Source: Dysgonamonadaceae bacterium (GTDB taxonomy: Bacteria > Bacteroidota > Bacteroidia > Bacteroidales > Azobacteroidaceae). Taken from it: a stretch of DNA of 20,001 nucleotides. A program made the translations under genes and the position numbers. Under the pieces are notes generated by a model. It did no database searches. It had not been told where the DNA came from and saw nothing but the letters and a program-made list of their open reading frames with translations. The stretch's first letter is position 1; each line of letters begins with the position of its first letter. The stretch is taken from assembly GCA_031282925.1 (NCBI GenBank), contig JAITCT010000140.1, positions 1 through 20,001 of the forward strand, read 5' to 3'. This document shows positions 6,508 through 15,270 of the stretch, piece by piece.

Positions 6508-8031
6508 ATGTCAGATCCGAAAAAAATCAGAAGCGCTTTAATTTCCGTCTTTCATAAAGACGGTTTGAATAACATATTGAAACAGTTAAATGATGCGGGT
6601 GTTACATTCTTTTCCACCGGAGGTACAAAAGAATTTATTGAATCGTTGGGTTATCCCTGCACTTCGGTCGAAAGTCTGACAGGCTATCCTTCAATTTTGG
6701 GCGGACGGGTTAAGACATTACACCCAAAAGTATTCGGCGGTATTCTAAACCGCAGGGAAAACGAATCCGACCGGCAACAGATTGCACAATACGATATTCC
6801 CGAAATTGATTTGGTGATTGTTGATCTGTATCCTTTCCGTGAAACCCTTGCTTCGGGCGCCGGCGAAGAAGAAATCATCGAAAAAATAGATATTGGCGGC
6901 ATCTCCCTGATTAGGGCGGCCGCCAAAAATTTTAAAGACGTAATTGTTATTGCATCCGAAAACCAGTATGCTCCCTTGAACAATCTTTTGTCGGAAAACG
7001 GAGCGGTTTCTACCCTCGAAGAACGAAAATGGTTTGCCAAAGAAGCTTTTGCCGTCTCTTCCGGCTACGATACGGCGATATTCAATTATTTTGATGAAGG
7101 CGACGGTTCCTGTTTCCGCTTTGCCGGAGGGAACGCTAAAATCCTGCGGTATGGAGAAAATCCTCATCAAAAGGGAATTTTCTACGGCGATTTTGAATCC
7201 TTGTTTGAACAACTTCAAGGGAAAGAAATTTCCTACAATAATTTGCTGGACATAGAAGCTGCCGTTTCCCTGATTTCGGAATTTGACGAACTGACTTTTG
7301 CCGTTTTGAAACACAACAATGCTTGTGGAATTGCTTCCCGTCCGACGGTAAAAGCAGCGTGGGAAGCGGCTTTAGCCGCCGATCCGGTTTCGGCTTTCGG
7401 AGGAATCCTGATTTGCAATGCGCCCATTGATAAAGAATCGGCGGAAGACATTAATAAAATTTTCTTTGAAGTGATTATCGCTCCCGATTACGATACGGCT
7501 GCGTTGGAAATCCTGATGCGGAAAAAGAACCGTGTTATTCTCATTCAAAAAGACAAGCCGCAAGCCAAACATCAATTTCGTTCCTTGTTAAACGGCGTTT
7601 TGGCGCAGGACAAAGACCTGAGCGTTCAAACCGCAGCCGGTTTGAAAACCGCAACGCGGAAAACGCCCGAAAGTAATGAGACGGAAGATTTGCTGTTTGC
7701 TAATAAAGTGGTGAAACATACCAAATCCAACGCCATTGTTCTGGTGAAAAACAAGCAACTTTATGCAAGCGGCATGGGGCAAACTTCACGTGTTGACGCC
7801 CTCAAACAGGCCATTGAGAAAGCAAAATCCTTGGGTTTTGATTTGAAAGGAGCAGTCATGGCTTCCGATGCTTTCTTCCCGTTTCCCGATTGTGTTGAAA
7901 TGGCAAACAGGGAAGGAATTACAGCGGTCATTCAGCCAGGAGGTTCCGTTAAAGATGATTTATCAATAGAATATTGTGACACTCATAATATGGCGATGGT
8001 GATGACCGGGATTCGCCATTTTAAACATTAA
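6508..8031 (+). CDS. purH: Bifunctional AICAR formyltransferase / IMP cyclohydrolase
   Basis: PurH carries out the last two steps of de novo purine synthesis: formylation of AICAR with 10-formyl-THF, then ring closure to IMP. The 507 residues show both domains. The N-terminal MGS-like cyclohydrolase domain has SVFHKDG near the start, STGGTKEF, and GGRVKTLHP with Lys 69 and His 72. The C-terminal formyltransferase domain has the catalytic pair Lys 268-His 269 in LKHNNACG, then DPVSAFGGI, and ends in the family's typical MVMTGIRHFKH. Bacterial PurH is usually 510-530 residues, so the length fits. It leads an operon in which mreB follows after 12 bases. This links purine synthesis transcriptionally to the cell-wall elongation genes, an arrangement I recall from Bacteroides. 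Confidence 0.97.
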   Translation: MSDPKKIRSALISVFHKDGLNNILKQLNDAGVTFFSTGGTKEFIESLGYPCTSVESLTGYPSILGGRVKTLHPKVFGGILNRRENESDRQQIAQYDIPEIDLVIVDLYPFRETLASGAGEEEIIEKIDIGGISLIRAAAKNFKDVIVIASENQYAPLNNLLSENGAVSTLEERKWFAKEAFAVSSGYDTAIFNYFDEGDGSCFRFAGGNAKILRYGENPHQKGIFYGDFESLFEQLQGKEISYNNLLDIEAAVSLISEFDELTFAVLKHNNACGIASRPTVKAAWEAALAADPVSAFGGILICNAPIDKESAEDINKIFFEVIIAPDYDTAALEILMRKKNRVILIQKDKPQAKHQFRSLLNGVLAQDKDLSVQTAAGLKTATRKTPESNETEDLLFANKVVKHTKSNAIVLVKNKQLYASGMGQTSRVDALKQAIEKAKSLGFDLKGAVMASDAFFPFPDCVEMANREGITAVIQPGGSVKDDLSIEYCDTHNMAMVMTGIRHFKH

Positions 8032-8043
8032 AAAAAATTTATT

Positions 8044-9063
8044 ATGGGATTATTTTCTTTTACGCAAGAAATTGCGATGGATTTAGGAACAGCGAATACG
8101 ATTATAATCAGCAATGGTAAAATTGTAGTTGATGAGCCGTCCGTAGTGGCTTTGGATGACCGTAGCGATAGGATTTTGGCTATCGGCAAAAGGGCGCAGC
8201 AAATGGAAGGCAAAACGCCTACCAAAATCAAAACGATTCGCCCGCTCCGTGACGGAGTGATCGCCGATTTTAATGCCGCAGAACAAATGATACGCGGATT
8301 AATTAAAATGGTTAACAGCAAAAACCACTTTTTCTCTCCTTCTTTGAGAATCGTAGTTTGTATTCCTTCGGGAAGCACCGAAGTAGAAATCCGCGCCGTC
8401 CGCGACTCTGCGGAACATGCCGGCGGACGGGACGTTTACATGATTTACGAACCGATGGCGGCGGCCATCGGAATCGGGTTGGATGTTGAGGCGCCGGACG
8501 GAAACATGGTTGTGGATATAGGCGGAGGTACGACCGAAATTGCAATTATTTCTTTAGGCGGGATTGTTTCGAATAAATCCATCCGTATTGCAGGTGACGA
8601 TTTGACACAAGATATTGTTGATTACATGGGACGTCAGCATAACATGCGTATCGGCGAACGATCGGCCGAATTGATTAAAATCAATGTCGGATCCGCTTTG
8701 GTTCACCTTGACGATCCCCCTGAAGATTATATTGTATATGGCCCAAACCGGATGACGGCTTTGCCGATGGAAGTTCCCGTTTCCTATCAGGAAATTGCCC
8801 ATTGCATTGATAAATCTGTTTCAAAAATCGAAATGGCTGTTTTGGCTGCTTTGGAAAGTACGCCCCCCGAACTGTACGCCGATATTGTTCGTAACGGAAT
8901 TTATCTGGCTGGCGGCGGTGCATTGTTGAAAGGATTGGATAGGCGATTGACGGACAAAATTAATATTCCGTTCCATATTGCCGACGATCCGCTTCATGCG
9001 GTAGCCAAAGGAACAGGTGTTGCTTTGAAAAATATTAATAAATTTAACTTCCTGATACGATAA
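8044..9063 (+). CDS. mreB: MreB, rod-shape-determining actin homologue
   Basis: MreB polymerises into membrane-attached antiparallel filaments that orient the lateral wall synthesis complex. The 339 residues carry the actin-superfamily nucleotide-binding motifs: phosphate-1 DLGTANT (13-19), phosphate-2 DIGGGTTE (158-165) and the adenosine motif LAGGGALLKGL (288-298). The N-terminal MGLFSFTQEIAMDLG is a short amphipathic lead-in typical of membrane-binding MreB. The gene follows purH by 12 bases, and its TAA stop is directly followed by the TTG start of mreC. Presence of the complete mreBCD-pbp2-rodA set implies a rod-shaped or ovoid cell. Confidence 0.97.
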   Translation: MGLFSFTQEIAMDLGTANTIIISNGKIVVDEPSVVALDDRSDRILAIGKRAQQMEGKTPTKIKTIRPLRDGVIADFNAAEQMIRGLIKMVNSKNHFFSPSLRIVVCIPSGSTEVEIRAVRDSAEHAGGRDVYMIYEPMAAAIGIGLDVEAPDGNMVVDIGGGTTEIAIISLGGIVSNKSIRIAGDDLTQDIVDYMGRQHNMRIGERSAELIKINVGSALVHLDDPPEDYIVYGPNRMTALPMEVPVSYQEIAHCIDKSVSKIEMAVLAALESTPPELYADIVRNGIYLAGGGALLKGLDRRLTDKINIPFHIADDPLHAVAKGTGVALKNINKFNFLIR

Positions 9064-9918
9064 TTGAGAAATTTAGTCAATTTTATCCTGAAGAATATTT
9101 ACTGGCTGCTATTTTCTTTCCTTGCCCTTTTTTCTTTTTACTTGCTCATTCACAGTAATGAATTTCAGCGGAGTAAATATTTGTCGGTTTTCCAGGAAAT
9201 AGCAGGCAAGGTTTATTGGGTTTCCAACAGTGTTGAATCATACATGAACCTGAAAACGATCAACTCCGATCTGATACAACGGATTGCCGTACTTGAGCAG
9301 GAAGTAAAGGACTATAAAAAGGAAGTGGAAATTTTGTCGGAGCAAGTCTTTCCCATGGATGTACACAAATATGAACACACTTATTCAAACCCTTTTAGTT
9401 TTATTCCCGCTCAAGTTGTGAATAACCAGATTTCGCGAATGGGAAACAATTATATTACTTTGAACAGGGGGACTTTGGCCGGTCTGAAAGAAGATATGGG
9501 CGTTTTGTCGCCGAATGGAATTGTCGGAGTTGTGATAAGCGTTTCGACTCATTTTGCAAAAGTAATACCGATTTTGAATCCCAACTACCAACCAAGTTGT
9601 AAAATCAAAGGCTCGGATTATTTCGGGACTTTATCGTGGGACGGAAAAGATTCCCGGTATATCTCTTTAAAAGAATTGCCGCAACATGCCGATTTCAATA
9701 TCGGGGATACGATTGTAACCAGCGGATTTTCTACAATTTTTCCGGAAGGAGTGCTTGTCGGCACGGTGGAAGATACTTTCAAGAAAAAAGGCGAAAATTA
9801 TAATTCGTTGAAAGTGAAACTGTTTACTAACTTTAGCGCTTTAAGCGAAGTTTTGGTTGTAGTAAATGCACTGAAAGAAGAACAACTGAACATAGAGAAA
9901 GGGGAAAGCGATGAATAA
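9064..9918 (+). CDS. mreC: MreC, elongasome scaffold protein
   Basis: MreC is a bitopic inner-membrane protein whose periplasmic part binds and activates PBP2. It has 284 residues: a short cytoplasmic end, one membrane segment at about residues 10-28 (IYWLLFSFLALFSFYLLI), a coiled coil at about 60-95 (IAVLEQEVKDYKKEVEILSEQ region), then two beta-barrel subdomains including NYITLNRGTLAGLKEDMGV and SPNGIVGVV. The start is TTG, directly abutting the mreB stop; no ATG precedes the membrane segment, so TTG is the only sensible start. It overlaps mreD by 8 bases, which suggests coupled translation. Confidence 0.93.
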   Translation: MRNLVNFILKNIYWLLFSFLALFSFYLLIHSNEFQRSKYLSVFQEIAGKVYWVSNSVESYMNLKTINSDLIQRIAVLEQEVKDYKKEVEILSEQVFPMDVHKYEHTYSNPFSFIPAQVVNNQISRMGNNYITLNRGTLAGLKEDMGVLSPNGIVGVVISVSTHFAKVIPILNPNYQPSCKIKGSDYFGTLSWDGKDSRYISLKELPQHADFNIGDTIVTSGFSTIFPEGVLVGTVEDTFKKKGENYNSLKVKLFTNFSALSEVLVVVNALKEEQLNIEKGESDE

Positions 9919-10423
9919 AACGGCGATTCAGCGTTTCCTGTTTTTTATTCTCCTTGTATTATTGCAAATATGGTTGTTCAACAACATCCACTTGTTTGGA
10001 GTTGCCACATCTTTTGTATATCTTGATTTTACCTTGAAATTGCCGGTCAAAATGAATCGTAATACGGCGTTGATGTTGTCGGCGTTGATGGGTTTAATTA
10101 TTGATTTGTTCGGTTCTACTTTGGGTTTGAACATGTCTGTTATGGTAATCATCGGATTTTTAAGGTTTTATTTGTTAAAACTATTTGCGCCGAGAGATGT
10201 TTATGAAGACTATGTGCCTTCGTTTAAAACATTGGGAACTTTCATGTTTATGCGTTATGTAGGAACAATAACGTTGATTCATGTAACGATCTTGCATTTA
10301 TTGGAGTCGTTTACTTTGTTCGATCCGGTAAAATTGATGTTGCGAATTTTGAGTAGTTTTATTTTGACGTTTTTGCTGATTTGTGCTATTGAAAGCATCA
10401 ATATCAAGGGATTCAAAAAATGA
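9911..10423 (+). CDS. mreD: MreD, rod-shape-determining membrane protein
   Basis: MreD is a small polytopic inner-membrane protein of the elongasome. Its 170 residues are almost wholly hydrophobic, with about five membrane segments, for instance RFLFFILLVLLQIWLFNNIH at the N terminus, LMLSALMGLIIDLFGSTLG in the middle and IILTFLLICAIE-like sequence at the end. The sequence is poorly conserved in this family; the identification rests on size, topology, the DLFGSTLG-type motif and the position between mreC and the PBP2 gene. It overlaps mreC by 8 bases and mrdA by 4 (ATGA). Confidence 0.88.
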   Translation: MNKTAIQRFLFFILLVLLQIWLFNNIHLFGVATSFVYLDFTLKLPVKMNRNTALMLSALMGLIIDLFGSTLGLNMSVMVIIGFLRFYLLKLFAPRDVYEDYVPSFKTLGTFMFMRYVGTITLIHVTILHLLESFTLFDPVKLMLRILSSFILTFLLICAIESINIKGFKK

Positions 10424-12282
10424 AGAAAGAAAGCTTTGACGCCGATAGAAGGAAAATGTTTATCATTTACGGCGTCTGTATTTTGGTTTTGGTTTATATC
10501 ATACAACTTTTTACATTACAGGTACTTGATAGTAACTATAAGGAGTGGGCGAATTCAAATGCATTTCTGAATAAGAAACAATACCCGCCGCGAGGCGTGA
10601 TGTATGACCGAAATAACAAGCTGTTGGTTTACAACCAACAGTCCTATGACGTGATGGTTGTCATGCGGGAAACCAGAGAATTTGATACCTTGGCTTTTTG
10701 CCGCGCCGTTAATATTAATAAGGAATATTTCAAAAAAAAATGGGCTGATGTGAAAAACCGGAAAATGAATCCGGGCTATTCCTCTTATACGCCGCAGACT
10801 CTTCTCACGCAATTGGGCAGTAAAGAATACGGTATCTTTCAAGAATCCATTTATAAATTTCCCGGATTTTATTTGCAAAACAAAACCATTAGAAAATATA
10901 GTTATCCCAATGCCGCTCACGTTTTGGGATATATCGCCGAAGCCGATAAACAAAATCTGGCTGATGACGAATATTATGTTCGCGGAGATTATATTGGAAA
11001 GACAGGTGTTGAAAAGCAATATGAATCTTATCTGCGGGGTACGAAAGGCGTGGAAATTCTGTTGCGCGACGCCCATGGTCGCATCAAAGGAAAATACGAA
11101 GAAGGAATCCATGATCAAGACCCGATCCCTGGAAAAGAGTTAACGCTTTCGCTTGACATTGACTTGCAGGCATACGGTGAAATACTGATGATTAACAAGT
11201 TAGGAAGTATCATCATGATAGAACCGGAAACCGGCGAAATTTTATGTATGGTTTCTTCACCTACTTATGACCCCTCTATTCTCGTGGGACGACAATTCAG
11301 CGAAAATTTCAACAATCTTACAAAAGATATTTATACACCTTTGATAAACAGGGCTTTGAACGGTACCTATCCGCCGGGTTCAACTTTCAAGCCGGCGCAG
11401 GCGTTGGTTTTTCTGGAAGAAGATATTATTCAGCCCTCAACAACTTATTCCTGTTACTACGGCTGGCCGCCCGGCGGAGGCCGCCCGAAGTGTCATGCAC
11501 ACGGTTCGCCTTTATCTTTGGTTGACGCCATTGGGACTTCCTGTAATTCCTATTTTTGTTGGGGATTAAAGGCCATGTTGGAAAGTAAAAAATACAGTTC
11601 GATTGAAAGTGCAATGGATAGATGGCGAGACCTGATGGTGAGCCAGGGGTTTGGTTACCCTTTGGGGGTGGATTTACCCGATGAAAAGCGGGGCAGGATT
11701 CCCAACGGTCAATTTTACGATAAGATTTATTCGCGGTGGAATCCGTTTACGGTCATTTCAATTTCAATCGGGCAGGGGGAAATTGAAGAAACGCCTTTGC
11801 AAATCTGCAATTTGGCGGCAACTATTGCCAACCGGGGATATTATTATACGCCGCATGTAGTGAAAAAAATCAGGGATACGGCTTTGGATTCGACTTATAC
11901 GAAAAGAAGATATACAGGAATAGCATCCGAACATTACGGAGCGATTGTAGACGGAATGCGTAAAGCAGTAGCCGGCGGGACTTGTTACAGGGCAAATCTT
12001 CCGAATATTGAAGTTTGCGGGAAAACCGGAACTGCCCAGAATAAAGGGAAAGACCATTCTATTTTTATGGCTTTTGCGCCGAAAGACAATCCGAAAGTGG
12101 CTATTTCCGTTTTGGTTGAAAACGGCGGTTTCGGAGCTACAAATGCGCTTCCCATAGCAAGATTGATGTTGGAAAAATATCTGAACGGAGAAATTTCCGA
12201 GTCGGACAAATGGATAGAAGAAAGTTTGAAAAACACAGTAATTTTAAGAAATGGTTTACCTCAAAAACAAGATATGGAATAA
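10420..12282 (+). CDS. mrdA: Penicillin-binding protein 2 (elongation-specific transpeptidase)
   Basis: PBP2 crosslinks new peptidoglycan during elongation as the partner of RodA. The 620-residue class B PBP has a short cytoplasmic tail, one membrane anchor at about residues 14-33 (FIIYGVCILVLVYIIQLFTL), a pedestal domain with PPRGVMYDRN, and the transpeptidase domain. The catalytic motifs are complete: SxxK is STFK at 321-324, SxN is SCN at 374-376, and KTG is at 535-537 followed by TAQNKG. It lacks the long C-terminal extension seen in some PBP2 proteins. The start overlaps the mreD stop by 4 bases, and its last 32 bases overlap the rodA start. Confidence 0.95.
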   Translation: MKKESFDADRRKMFIIYGVCILVLVYIIQLFTLQVLDSNYKEWANSNAFLNKKQYPPRGVMYDRNNKLLVYNQQSYDVMVVMRETREFDTLAFCRAVNINKEYFKKKWADVKNRKMNPGYSSYTPQTLLTQLGSKEYGIFQESIYKFPGFYLQNKTIRKYSYPNAAHVLGYIAEADKQNLADDEYYVRGDYIGKTGVEKQYESYLRGTKGVEILLRDAHGRIKGKYEEGIHDQDPIPGKELTLSLDIDLQAYGEILMINKLGSIIMIEPETGEILCMVSSPTYDPSILVGRQFSENFNNLTKDIYTPLINRALNGTYPPGSTFKPAQALVFLEEDIIQPSTTYSCYYGWPPGGGRPKCHAHGSPLSLVDAIGTSCNSYFCWGLKAMLESKKYSSIESAMDRWRDLMVSQGFGYPLGVDLPDEKRGRIPNGQFYDKIYSRWNPFTVISISIGQGEIEETPLQICNLAATIANRGYYYTPHVVKKIRDTALDSTYTKRRYTGIASEHYGAIVDGMRKAVAGGTCYRANLPNIEVCGKTGTAQNKGKDHSIFMAFAPKDNPKVAISVLVENGGFGATNALPIARLMLEKYLNGEISESDKWIEESLKNTVILRNGLPQKQDME

Positions 12283-13693
12283 TTTGGATTGGGCAACCGT
12301 TTCCATTTACGCCCTGATGGTCATTGCAGGATGGTTCACGATCTATGCGGCCAGTTACGATTTCGACCAGGTTTCGATTTTTGACTTGTCGGGACGCGCC
12401 GGTATGCAGATGATTTGGATTGTTATCTCTGTAGCAATAGGCTTTTCACTTCTTCTGGTTGAAAATAATTTCTATGACATTTTTGCCTATTGGGCTTATG
12501 TTTTCCTGATTTTCCTTCTGATTATAACTATTTTTGTTGCACCCGATATAAAAGGTTCGCACTCGTGGCTGGTCATGGGACCATTTCGTCTGCAACCGGC
12601 CGAATTTGCTAAATTTACAACGGCTCTGGCTCTGGCCCGGTTTATGAACGGGTATCGGTTTGAATTGATGAGACCGAAAAATTTTTTGGTTGCCTTGTGC
12701 TTGATTCTTTTGCCGCTGTGTTTGATTTTGTTGCAGAAAGAAACAGGTTCCGCCTTGATTTTTTTAGCTTTTTTCATTGTACTGTATCGCGAAGGAATGC
12801 CCGGTACGATTATTTTTATGGGCATTTGTACCATTTTATATTTTTTGGTCGCCCTTAAGTTGGATGAACTTTTTTGGGATACCACGCCTTTGGGCGAGTA
12901 TGTAAATTTGCTTTTGACGCTCCTTTTTGTTTTCGTCATGCTTTTTAGTTATAAAAAGGGCCGCCAGACTACAAAATACATTGTTTTCTCATATTTGGGA
13001 TTGGTGGTAATTAGTATTGTAGCTGCTTTTTTTGTGAAATTTGATTTGTGTCGGGTTACGTTGTCCATTTTAGTTCTTACTATTGTTACCGTTTTGATAA
13101 ATTACATCCGGTTCAGGGCTTCACGGTATTTGTATGTTATTCTTTTTGCCTTATTTTCGATAGTTTATTTGTATTCGGTCGATTATTTTTTCGATGAGGT
13201 ATTGGAACCTTACCAGCAAACGCGCGTCAAAGTGGCTCTGAGTATGATTGACGATCCCGGCGGAGCGGGATATAATGTCAATCAGTCCAAAATAGCCATC
13301 GGTTCGGGCGGCCTTTTTGGAAAAGGTTATCTGAATGGGACTCAAACCAAATTGAAATACGTACCCGAGCAGGATACTGATTTTATTTTTTGTACGATAG
13401 GCGAGGAGAAAGGTTTCTTTGGTGCGAGTATTGTATTACTGATGTTTTTGACCTTGATAATCAGGCTGGTTTTTCTTGCCGAGCGACAGCGTACGCCGTT
13501 CAGCCGGATTTACGGCTATTCGGTGGCTTCTATCCTTACATTTCATCTTGCCGTCAATATCGGTATGGTGATCGGCATTACGCCGGTAATCGGCATTCCT
13601 TTACCGTTTTTTAGTTATGGAGGATCTTCCATTTGTGCTTTTACTATTCTTCTTTTTATTTTTTTAAGACTGGATGCGACAAGACATCGTTAA
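12251..13693 (+). CDS. rodA: RodA, SEDS-family peptidoglycan glycosyltransferase
   Basis: RodA polymerises lipid II into glycan strands during elongation, paired with PBP2. The 480 residues form a multi-span membrane protein of the SEDS family, longer than the 370 of E. coli RodA; the extra length lies in the middle, in hydrophobic segments around residues 180-310. Family signatures are HSWLVMGPFRLQPAEFAKF, QKETGSALIF, NVNQSKIAIGSGGLFGKG, and VPEQDTDFIFCTIGEEKGF, which carries the conserved Asp of the large periplasmic loop. The C-terminal part has GIPLPFFSYGGSS. I chose ATG 12251, inside the end of mrdA, because the conserved start of the first membrane helix needs it; the 32-base overlap suggests translational coupling. 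The six-gene operon probably ends here. Confidence 0.95.
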   Translation: MVYLKNKIWNNLDWATVSIYALMVIAGWFTIYAASYDFDQVSIFDLSGRAGMQMIWIVISVAIGFSLLLVENNFYDIFAYWAYVFLIFLLIITIFVAPDIKGSHSWLVMGPFRLQPAEFAKFTTALALARFMNGYRFELMRPKNFLVALCLILLPLCLILLQKETGSALIFLAFFIVLYREGMPGTIIFMGICTILYFLVALKLDELFWDTTPLGEYVNLLLTLLFVFVMLFSYKKGRQTTKYIVFSYLGLVVISIVAAFFVKFDLCRVTLSILVLTIVTVLINYIRFRASRYLYVILFALFSIVYLYSVDYFFDEVLEPYQQTRVKVALSMIDDPGGAGYNVNQSKIAIGSGGLFGKGYLNGTQTKLKYVPEQDTDFIFCTIGEEKGFFGASIVLLMFLTLIIRLVFLAERQRTPFSRIYGYSVASILTFHLAVNIGMVIGITPVIGIPLPFFSYGGSSICAFTILLFIFLRLDATRHR

Positions 13694-13721
13694 TTCAGTT
13701 AAATTTTTAACATATAAACGT

Positions 13722-13752
13722 TTTGTTTTTTGATATTTATTGCTTTACTTTG
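13722..13752 (+). promoter_or_regulatory. Probable promoter for ndk
   Basis: TTTG (13722-13725) and TACTTTG (13746-13752) are separated by 20 bases. The -7 box has one spacer base fewer than the TAnnTTTG consensus. Transcription would start near 13759, 27 bases before the ndk ATG. Confidence 0.5.
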
Positions 13753-13785
13753 CGAAATGAAAAATTTCACTTGTAAAAAATTTAT

Positions 13786-14250
13786 ATGTCGGAACGAACA
13801 CTTGTAATTCTTAAGCCCGGTACCATTCAGCGATCTTTGGCAGGAGATGTTATTAAACGATTTGAAAAGAAAGGATTACTTCTTTCCGGAATGAAAATGG
13901 TTTGGCTTTCGGAAGAGATAGTGAATGAACATTATGCACACTTAAAGGACAAATCTTTTTTTCAACGAATAAAAAACGCCATGACCTCCGGTCCTGTTAT
14001 TGTATGCTGTTGGAAAGGAAAAAACGCCGTTCAAGTCGTTCGTTTAATCACGGGTCCGACTAACGGACGCGAAGCATTGCCGGGTACAATCAGAGGAGAT
14101 TACAGCATGAGTATGCAGGAAAATATTGTTCACGCATCGGATTCGCCTGAAACGGCGGAATTTGAAATAAAGCGCTTTTTTAAAGTGGAAGAACTGTATG
14201 ATTATGAATCGGTTTTAATGTCTAATTTGTATGCGCATGATGAATATTGA
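13786..14250 (+). CDS. ndk: Nucleoside-diphosphate kinase
   Basis: Ndk transfers the gamma phosphate of ATP to nucleoside diphosphates through a phosphohistidine and so balances the NTP and dNTP pools. The 154 residues start SERTLVILKPGTIQRSL, contain the nucleotide-site region GPTNGREALPGTIRGDY, and carry the active-site His 116 in NIVHASDS. At 154 residues it is a little longer than the 140-150 of most bacterial enzymes, with a short C-terminal tail ending AHDEY. It has its own likely promoter. The next gene follows after 31 bases, so read-through to the peptidase gene is likely. Confidence 0.97.
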   Translation: MSERTLVILKPGTIQRSLAGDVIKRFEKKGLLLSGMKMVWLSEEIVNEHYAHLKDKSFFQRIKNAMTSGPVIVCCWKGKNAVQVVRLITGPTNGREALPGTIRGDYSMSMQENIVHASDSPETAEFEIKRFFKVEELYDYESVLMSNLYAHDEY

Positions 14251-14281
14251 AATTCATGCCGAGAAAAAAAGAAAATGAAAA

Positions 14282-15238
14282 ATGGATAATATATTAAGTA
14301 AGTTGGCGTTTACGGGAGTTTTGTTCTTGCTTATTTCATCAAGCGTAGAAGCGCAGGTAAATAAAAAAGAATTAAGTAAGAAGGAAATAAAAAAAATTAA
14401 CGAACAACTAAAATTAGTTGCCAGCAAAGAATATACCAAAACCGAGATGCTATTTATGGATTCTGTGTTAATGCATCTTGAATTGAATGAAGAAGAAAAT
14501 GAGTTTCCTGCCGACGAATTATACGAAGGCGCATGGAACAACGATTTTCTGAAAGTTTATGCCAACGTGAATATTCCGGATTCTTTCAAAATAGATATTT
14601 CTTCTTTTGTCATGCCGGTTACGGGAATGGTAACTTCTCCTTATGGCCCTCGCTGGCGCAGATTTCATTATGGAACAGACATTAAACTCCAAACAGGCGA
14701 TACCGTTTATGCCGCTTTTAACGGAAAAGTTCGCGTTTGTAGTTATGAAAGAAAAGGTTACGGAAACTATTTGGTAATCAGGCATCCCAATGGCATGGAA
14801 ACCGTATACGGACATTTATCGGAATCTTTAGTAAGCATTAACGAAAATGTGCAAGCAGGACAGCCAATTGCCTTAGGCGGTAACACCGGACGTTCGACGG
14901 GTTCTCACCTTCATTTTGAATTTCGCTTTTTGGGGCAAGCCATTGATCCTTCCGATATTATAGATTTCACCCATTTTTGTACTTACGACGATAGTTACGT
15001 TTTTAATAAATCCCGATCCGGAGATGCTTATTTTAACGTTGATTTTTACACAAAATTCAAATCGCTGAAAAGTAATTTTGCATCTAAAACAAAGGCGAAA
15101 TATTACAAAGTAAGAAGCGGAGATACTTTGTTGGCAATTGCTCAAAGATACGGAACAAGTGTGGACAAGATTTGTCGTCTGAACGGTATTAAGGCGACGA
15201 CTACATTGAAAATCGGGCGATCGTTGCGGTGCTCATAA
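14282..15238 (+). CDS. Secreted M23-family peptidase with C-terminal LysM domain
   Basis: The product is a probable peptidoglycan endopeptidase or cell-division-type murein remodelling factor in the periplasm. A type I signal peptide (about residues 1-24, ending VEA before Q) is followed by a Lys/Glu-rich helical stretch. The M23 zinc-peptidase domain (about 105-225) has complete metal ligands: His 129 and Asp 133 in HYGTD, the catalytic His 178 in YGHLSE, and His 211 in SHLHFEF (His 209 nearby is the other conserved one). A LysM domain closes the protein (about 273-318, YKVRSGDTLLAIAQRYGTS ... ICRLNGI), which should bind glycan. With all catalytic residues present it should be an active enzyme, unlike EnvC/NlpD-type activators. 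It lies 31 bases after ndk and 32 before the GH57 gene. Confidence 0.92.
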   Translation: MDNILSKLAFTGVLFLLISSSVEAQVNKKELSKKEIKKINEQLKLVASKEYTKTEMLFMDSVLMHLELNEEENEFPADELYEGAWNNDFLKVYANVNIPDSFKIDISSFVMPVTGMVTSPYGPRWRRFHYGTDIKLQTGDTVYAAFNGKVRVCSYERKGYGNYLVIRHPNGMETVYGHLSESLVSINENVQAGQPIALGGNTGRSTGSHLHFEFRFLGQAIDPSDIIDFTHFCTYDDSYVFNKSRSGDAYFNVDFYTKFKSLKSNFASKTKAKYYKVRSGDTLLAIAQRYGTSVDKICRLNGIKATTTLKIGRSLRCS

Positions 15239-15270
15239 CTATTATTTGATTCTTACTTTATTTTTTATCC

